Positions 61,683 to 64,000 of a stretch of 64,000 nucleotides of DNA are shown piece after piece. Within the stretch, counting starts at the first letter, position 1. Each line of letters begins with the position of its first letter. Below the pieces are notes generated by a model, which was not told the origin of the DNA, searched no databases, and was given only the letters and a program-made list of their open reading frames with translations. Source of the DNA: Pontiellaceae bacterium B12227 (GTDB lineage Bacteria; Verrucomicrobiota; Kiritimatiellia; Kiritimatiellales; Pontiellaceae); assembly GCA_029432775.1 (NCBI GenBank), contig JAROAZ010000021.1, positions 1 to 64,000 of the forward strand, given 5' to 3'. The position numbers and the translations under genes are program-made.

Positions 61683-63401
61683 TCAACGAATCAAGGTCGG
61701 GGCCAGCCATAAGCCCCAGTCGGCATCCTTACCATCGGGGCCCGGTTCAGTGACCAGTTCCAATGTCTGGACGCCGGACAGGTCAACCTTGACCGGCACT
61801 TCTCCGTCGGCCAGCTTGGTCAGCGGGGAACGGTACAGTTCTTTGCCATCACCGCGGACCACGAAGATGACTGAACCGGTCTTCCTCCCTTTCTGGATTC
61901 CGATCTTTGTTTCCAGCGTCTTCCATTTCCCGCCGAGGCAATAGGTATAGTTTGAGGGCGCATGGGCATACAGCCCCTGCCGGGATTTCCCGCGGATTGT
62001 TTCCAAAGGTTGGAACCATTTCCCATCTGGATCGAGGATGCCGTTGAAACTCGGAATATGCCACCCCACGCTCGCATCCTCCCAGCGTGACGAGGAAAGA
62101 CTCATCTTCTTTACTCCGTCATCAACCTGAGAGGGAATGCTGAAGTTCTCCCACTGCTCTGCAATCTGCAGGAACCGCTTGGCACTCTTCACCTCTGCGG
62201 CGAGCGCCCGCAGTTGCGCGGCATCTTTTTTCAGGCAGGCATGTTTGGCCTGTTCCTGTCGATAGCCCGCGCGCATGGACTCTAATCCCTTTTCTGCATT
62301 CTTAGTGAAACTGAACTCGCGGTGCATTCCGTTTTCAAAATAGATCTTTAAATGGAGGGCGCAGTCCTTGCCGTCGATGCGGGGCAGGTTTGCCGTAAAG
62401 GCCCCGTCGGGCGCCATATCAGCCAGATAGGAAAAGGCATCGTAGTCCTTATTGGTGCCCGTGGGCAGCGGGTCATGGTAGAGCACGACTCCGGCGACGC
62501 TTTCGGCCGGATCAACGCGGCCGGAAATAACCAGTTGCCCGTCCTTATGTTTAAACGACAGCTCTTCGGGGAAAGTATCCGGGATCGAAAACGTTTCCGG
62601 AACCGTTCCATTAAACAGCGGATGCAGCGAAAGGATGAACGCGTGCGGCCTGGTGAGAAATGTTCCGTGCGGTTGACGGCCGAGCCGCTCCTTGCGATAG
62701 GTATAGTTTCCCGCGCCCATCAGCGCTTTCCCAAGCACTTTGCGTTCAGCGTCGGTTTCCCGATTGTGCGGCAGCCCTAATCCGTGACCGAACTCGTGGG
62801 CCACGCCGCCGATCATCTTCACGTTGAACTGACCGATCGACAGCTTCTGTCCCCGGTCGTTGATCCGTTCTTTGCGAGCCGGATCCATGTTGTCCGGATG
62901 CAGCCATTCGTGGTCGGCCACCCAGGTGGATCCGTTTACCGGATCACCGACGCCGGTGTAGACCATGTCGTATTTCCAGGTTTCGCCGTCCTGCCAATAG
63001 GTATTTTCGAATACAACGATATATTCCTGCTCGATATCGATCCCTTTTGTAAGCAGGCTTTCCGCGATCGGCGACCGCAGTTCTTTTATCGTGAATTTGC
63101 GCGCAGGATCAAAGTCCCAGTCAAGTGTAACGAGATGAACCACCGCGTTCCCATCGTCGTTCAGGTCGAGCTGGAACGTTTTTTCGCCATACCCGTTGCG
63201 GGCCATTTCTGTGCGAAAGAAGTCCTGCACATCCAGCATCATGTGATGGAGGCGGTTTTCATAGTCGGCACGCGGTGCGCGATCCCGATTCGTGACATAG
63301 ACCAGATGCAGCACTTCGCGGGGAGCGGCCACAGCAGACAGGCCCAGAAACAAACCCCAGACAACCAAACTCCGGATAATCTTCTGCACTCGACATCCCA
63401 T
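61683..63401 (-). CDS. Secreted metzincin-like peptidase with NPCBM-like domain
   Basis: 572 residues with signal peptide (VVWGLFLGLSAVAA). The zinc motif HEFGHGLGLPH near 213 is the HExxHxxGxxH of metzincins. The C-terminal part (SSRWEDASVGWHIPSFN, then GLYAHAPSNYTYCLGGKWKT and TLELVTEPGPDGKDADW) matches NPCBM-type carbohydrate-binding modules. Substrate unknown; a glycoprotein or polysaccharide-matrix target is possible. It is convergent with the dehydrogenase repeat region. A perfect palindrome lies in the NPCBM part. Confidence 0.8.
   Translation of the reverse strand: MGCRVQKIIRSLVVWGLFLGLSAVAAPREVLHLVYVTNRDRAPRADYENRLHHMMLDVQDFFRTEMARNGYGEKTFQLDLNDDGNAVVHLVTLDWDFDPARKFTIKELRSPIAESLLTKGIDIEQEYIVVFENTYWQDGETWKYDMVYTGVGDPVNGSTWVADHEWLHPDNMDPARKERINDRGQKLSIGQFNVKMIGGVAHEFGHGLGLPHNRETDAERKVLGKALMGAGNYTYRKERLGRQPHGTFLTRPHAFILSLHPLFNGTVPETFSIPDTFPEELSFKHKDGQLVISGRVDPAESVAGVVLYHDPLPTGTNKDYDAFSYLADMAPDGAFTANLPRIDGKDCALHLKIYFENGMHREFSFTKNAEKGLESMRAGYRQEQAKHACLKKDAAQLRALAAEVKSAKRFLQIAEQWENFSIPSQVDDGVKKMSLSSSRWEDASVGWHIPSFNGILDPDGKWFQPLETIRGKSRQGLYAHAPSNYTYCLGGKWKTLETKIGIQKGRKTGSVIFVVRGDGKELYRSPLTKLADGEVPVKVDLSGVQTLELVTEPGPDGKDADWGLWLAPTLIR
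62001..62015. repeat. Dispersed palindrome TTCCAA-AGG-TTGGAA
   Basis: Perfect copy in the metzincin-like gene, read as FQPLE on the minus strand (first frame). Confidence 0.9.
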
Positions 63402-63818
63402 CTTCTGCTACCTCCCATGACGGCCTATTCCATCGGAAGCCATTGTGTCCGCAAGAACCGGAGAGTCAAGCGCGGGCTTTTACAGAAAGGTCCAGAGCGG
63501 ACTCAACCACGGCGGCAACGGAGTGCCGCCCTCCACCCATGCATATCAGGAGGACGATGCTTTGTCATCGCCGCCAAGCTTTCGCTGACAGCGCAGGCCA
63601 TGGCGAACTGCTCCTCTTAACTGCGGCGGCAACGGAGTGCCGCCCTCCATCCATACGCATCAGGAGGGCGATGCGTTGTCATCGCCACCGAGCTTTGGCT
63701 GAAAGCGCAGGCGATGGCGGACTGCTCCTCTTAACTGCGGCGTCAACGGAGTGCCGCCCTTCACCCATGTGTATCCGGAGGGCGATGCTTTGTCATCGTC
63801 GCGCATCTGGAAAGAACC
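63402..63818. other. Gene-free region with 114-bp tandem repeats
   Basis: The first 100 bp show no gene or clear signal. The rest is the tandem array. No protein of plausible quality is seen; an open frame on the + strand (from 62784) that ends here is antisense to the peptidase gene. Confidence 0.7.
63501..63800. repeat. Tandem repeat, 114-bp period, about 2.6 units
   Basis: GGCGGCAACGGAGTGCCGCC begins at 63511 and 63625 and a variant (GGCGTCAACGGAGTGCCGCC) at 63739, so the period is exactly 114 bp (38 codons). Each unit includes the stem GGCGGCA/TGCCGCC, CCCTCC/GGAGGG, CGATG/CATCG and a stretch like the dehydrogenase 3' end (GCGCAGGCGATGGCGGACTG, CTCCTCTTAA). Confidence 0.9.
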
Positions 63819-64000
63819 CTATTCCCACTCGGTACGAACGCGGAAGAACGACTGGGTTTCGCCGGTTGACCAGAGGAAGCTGTAATCATCACCGGACTCC
63901 GTCGTTCCGCTCGCAGCATCCACCGCGATCCAGGGATCGCTGGATCGCAGAGACGCTCTGTGCTCCAGTATATAAAGGCGGTTCGACAGCACGTTTTCTT
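63819..64000 (-). CDS. C-terminal end of a secreted protein (partial)
   Basis: The 3' part of a gene that enters from beyond the window end; the stop TAG is at 63819-63821. The readable tail is NRLYILEHRASL, then SSDPWIAVDAAS and a C-terminal SFFRVRTEWE. It resembles C-terminal tails of secreted PVC-bacterium enzymes such as sulfatases and hydrolases, like the end of the first protein in this window. The catalytic part is not visible. Confidence 0.7.
   Translation of the reverse strand, partial: ENVLSNRLYILEHRASLRSSDPWIAVDAASGTTESGDDYSFLWSTGETQSFFRVRTEWE

Noticed and set aside
15150..62015. Reading the recurrent FQxLE peptides as a protein motif
   Set aside because: The same DNA is read as SNxWK and PxxG in other genes, so the repeat is a DNA feature.
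62784..63620. 278-codon + strand frame running into the repeats
   Set aside because: Antisense to the metzincin-like gene; its end only reads through the repeat.
63501..63800. CRISPR array
   Set aside because: Units are contiguous 114-bp repeats without unique spacers, and no cas gene is present.
1..64000. tRNA, rRNA or known riboswitch genes
   Set aside because: No intergenic stretch shows a cloverleaf, rRNA motif or riboswitch core; most gaps are shorter than 200 bp.
1..64000. A classical anti-phage or restriction system as the explanation for the palindromes
   Set aside because: No methyltransferase, nuclease or defence gene is seen beyond the BrnT-like pair, and restriction targets are usually under-represented, not enriched.

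Overview
The window looks like a chromosomal segment of an anaerobic, Gram-negative, polysaccharide-degrading bacterium of the PVC superphylum, most likely Kiritimatiellota (Pontiella-like). This is inferred from gene content and style, not from a marker gene. Supporting features are a large secreted glycosidase-like protein ending in an LDGYANLAEFALG-type tail, a relative of hydrazine synthase subunit A with haem-c motifs, Gfo/Idh/MocA dehydrogenases beside an Nramp-like transporter, an NPCBM-type domain, outer-membrane barrels, a Gld-type ABC operon, and an NAD(P)-linked [FeFe] hydrogenase under a Rex-type operator. No rRNA, tRNA, CRISPR array, prophage or complete insertion sequence was seen.

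Layout. 1-6.3 kb: secreted glycosidase-like protein, divergent from a histidine kinase with a discoidin-like sensor and its LuxR-type regulator. 6.5-12.5 kb: rex, divergent from a five-gene hndABCD-type hydrogenase operon with an extra small ATPase gene. 12.6-20.2 kb: secretin, MurC-like ligase, SpoU methyltransferase, a small DNA-binding-like protein, ketopantoate-reductase-like protein, flavin reductase and trhO. 20.2-25.9 kb: ComEC-like channel, glycosyltransferase, TPR protein, Cys-rich small membrane protein, Fur-family regulator, a 56-residue ferredoxin and a YuiD-like protein. 25.9-33.4 kb: AsmA-like, DUF4340, GldG, permease and ATPase operon. 33.4-38.4 kb: DUF6485, hisC, unknown, hisD, a BrnT/BrnA-like toxin-antitoxin pair, mnmE. 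38.5-44.1 kb: acetyltransferase, EF-hand protein, M48 lipoprotein peptidase, two outer-membrane proteins, DUF1015. 44.3-49.8 kb: hybrid kinase, gpsA-plsY, second AsmA-like protein, ArsR-type regulator divergent from a low-molecular-weight phosphatase. 49.9-57.3 kb: tandem DUF3857/transglutaminase protein, SOUL protein, amidotransferase, HzsA-like protein. 57.5-64 kb: Nramp-like transporter, two Gfo/Idh dehydrogenases, a metzincin-like secreted protein, tandem repeats and the end of another secreted protein.

The most striking signal is not a gene. The 15-bp interrupted palindrome TTCCAA-N3-TTGGAA occurs 14 times without mismatch (chance expectation about 0.004) and at least 10 more times with one mismatch. 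All 14 perfect copies lie inside genes and they use all three reading frames, so the constraint acts on DNA and not on protein. Seven perfect or near-perfect copies lie within 1.8 kb across the MurC-like and SpoU genes. It resembles a dispersed chromosome-organising or protein-binding site, or a highly iterated palindrome of the HIP1 kind. Other repeat signals are a 114-bp tandem repeat (63.5-63.8 kb) that matches the last codons and downstream sequence of a dehydrogenase gene, a long inverted repeat between the two dehydrogenase genes, and a short repeat inserted in frame in the GTPase domain of MnmE.
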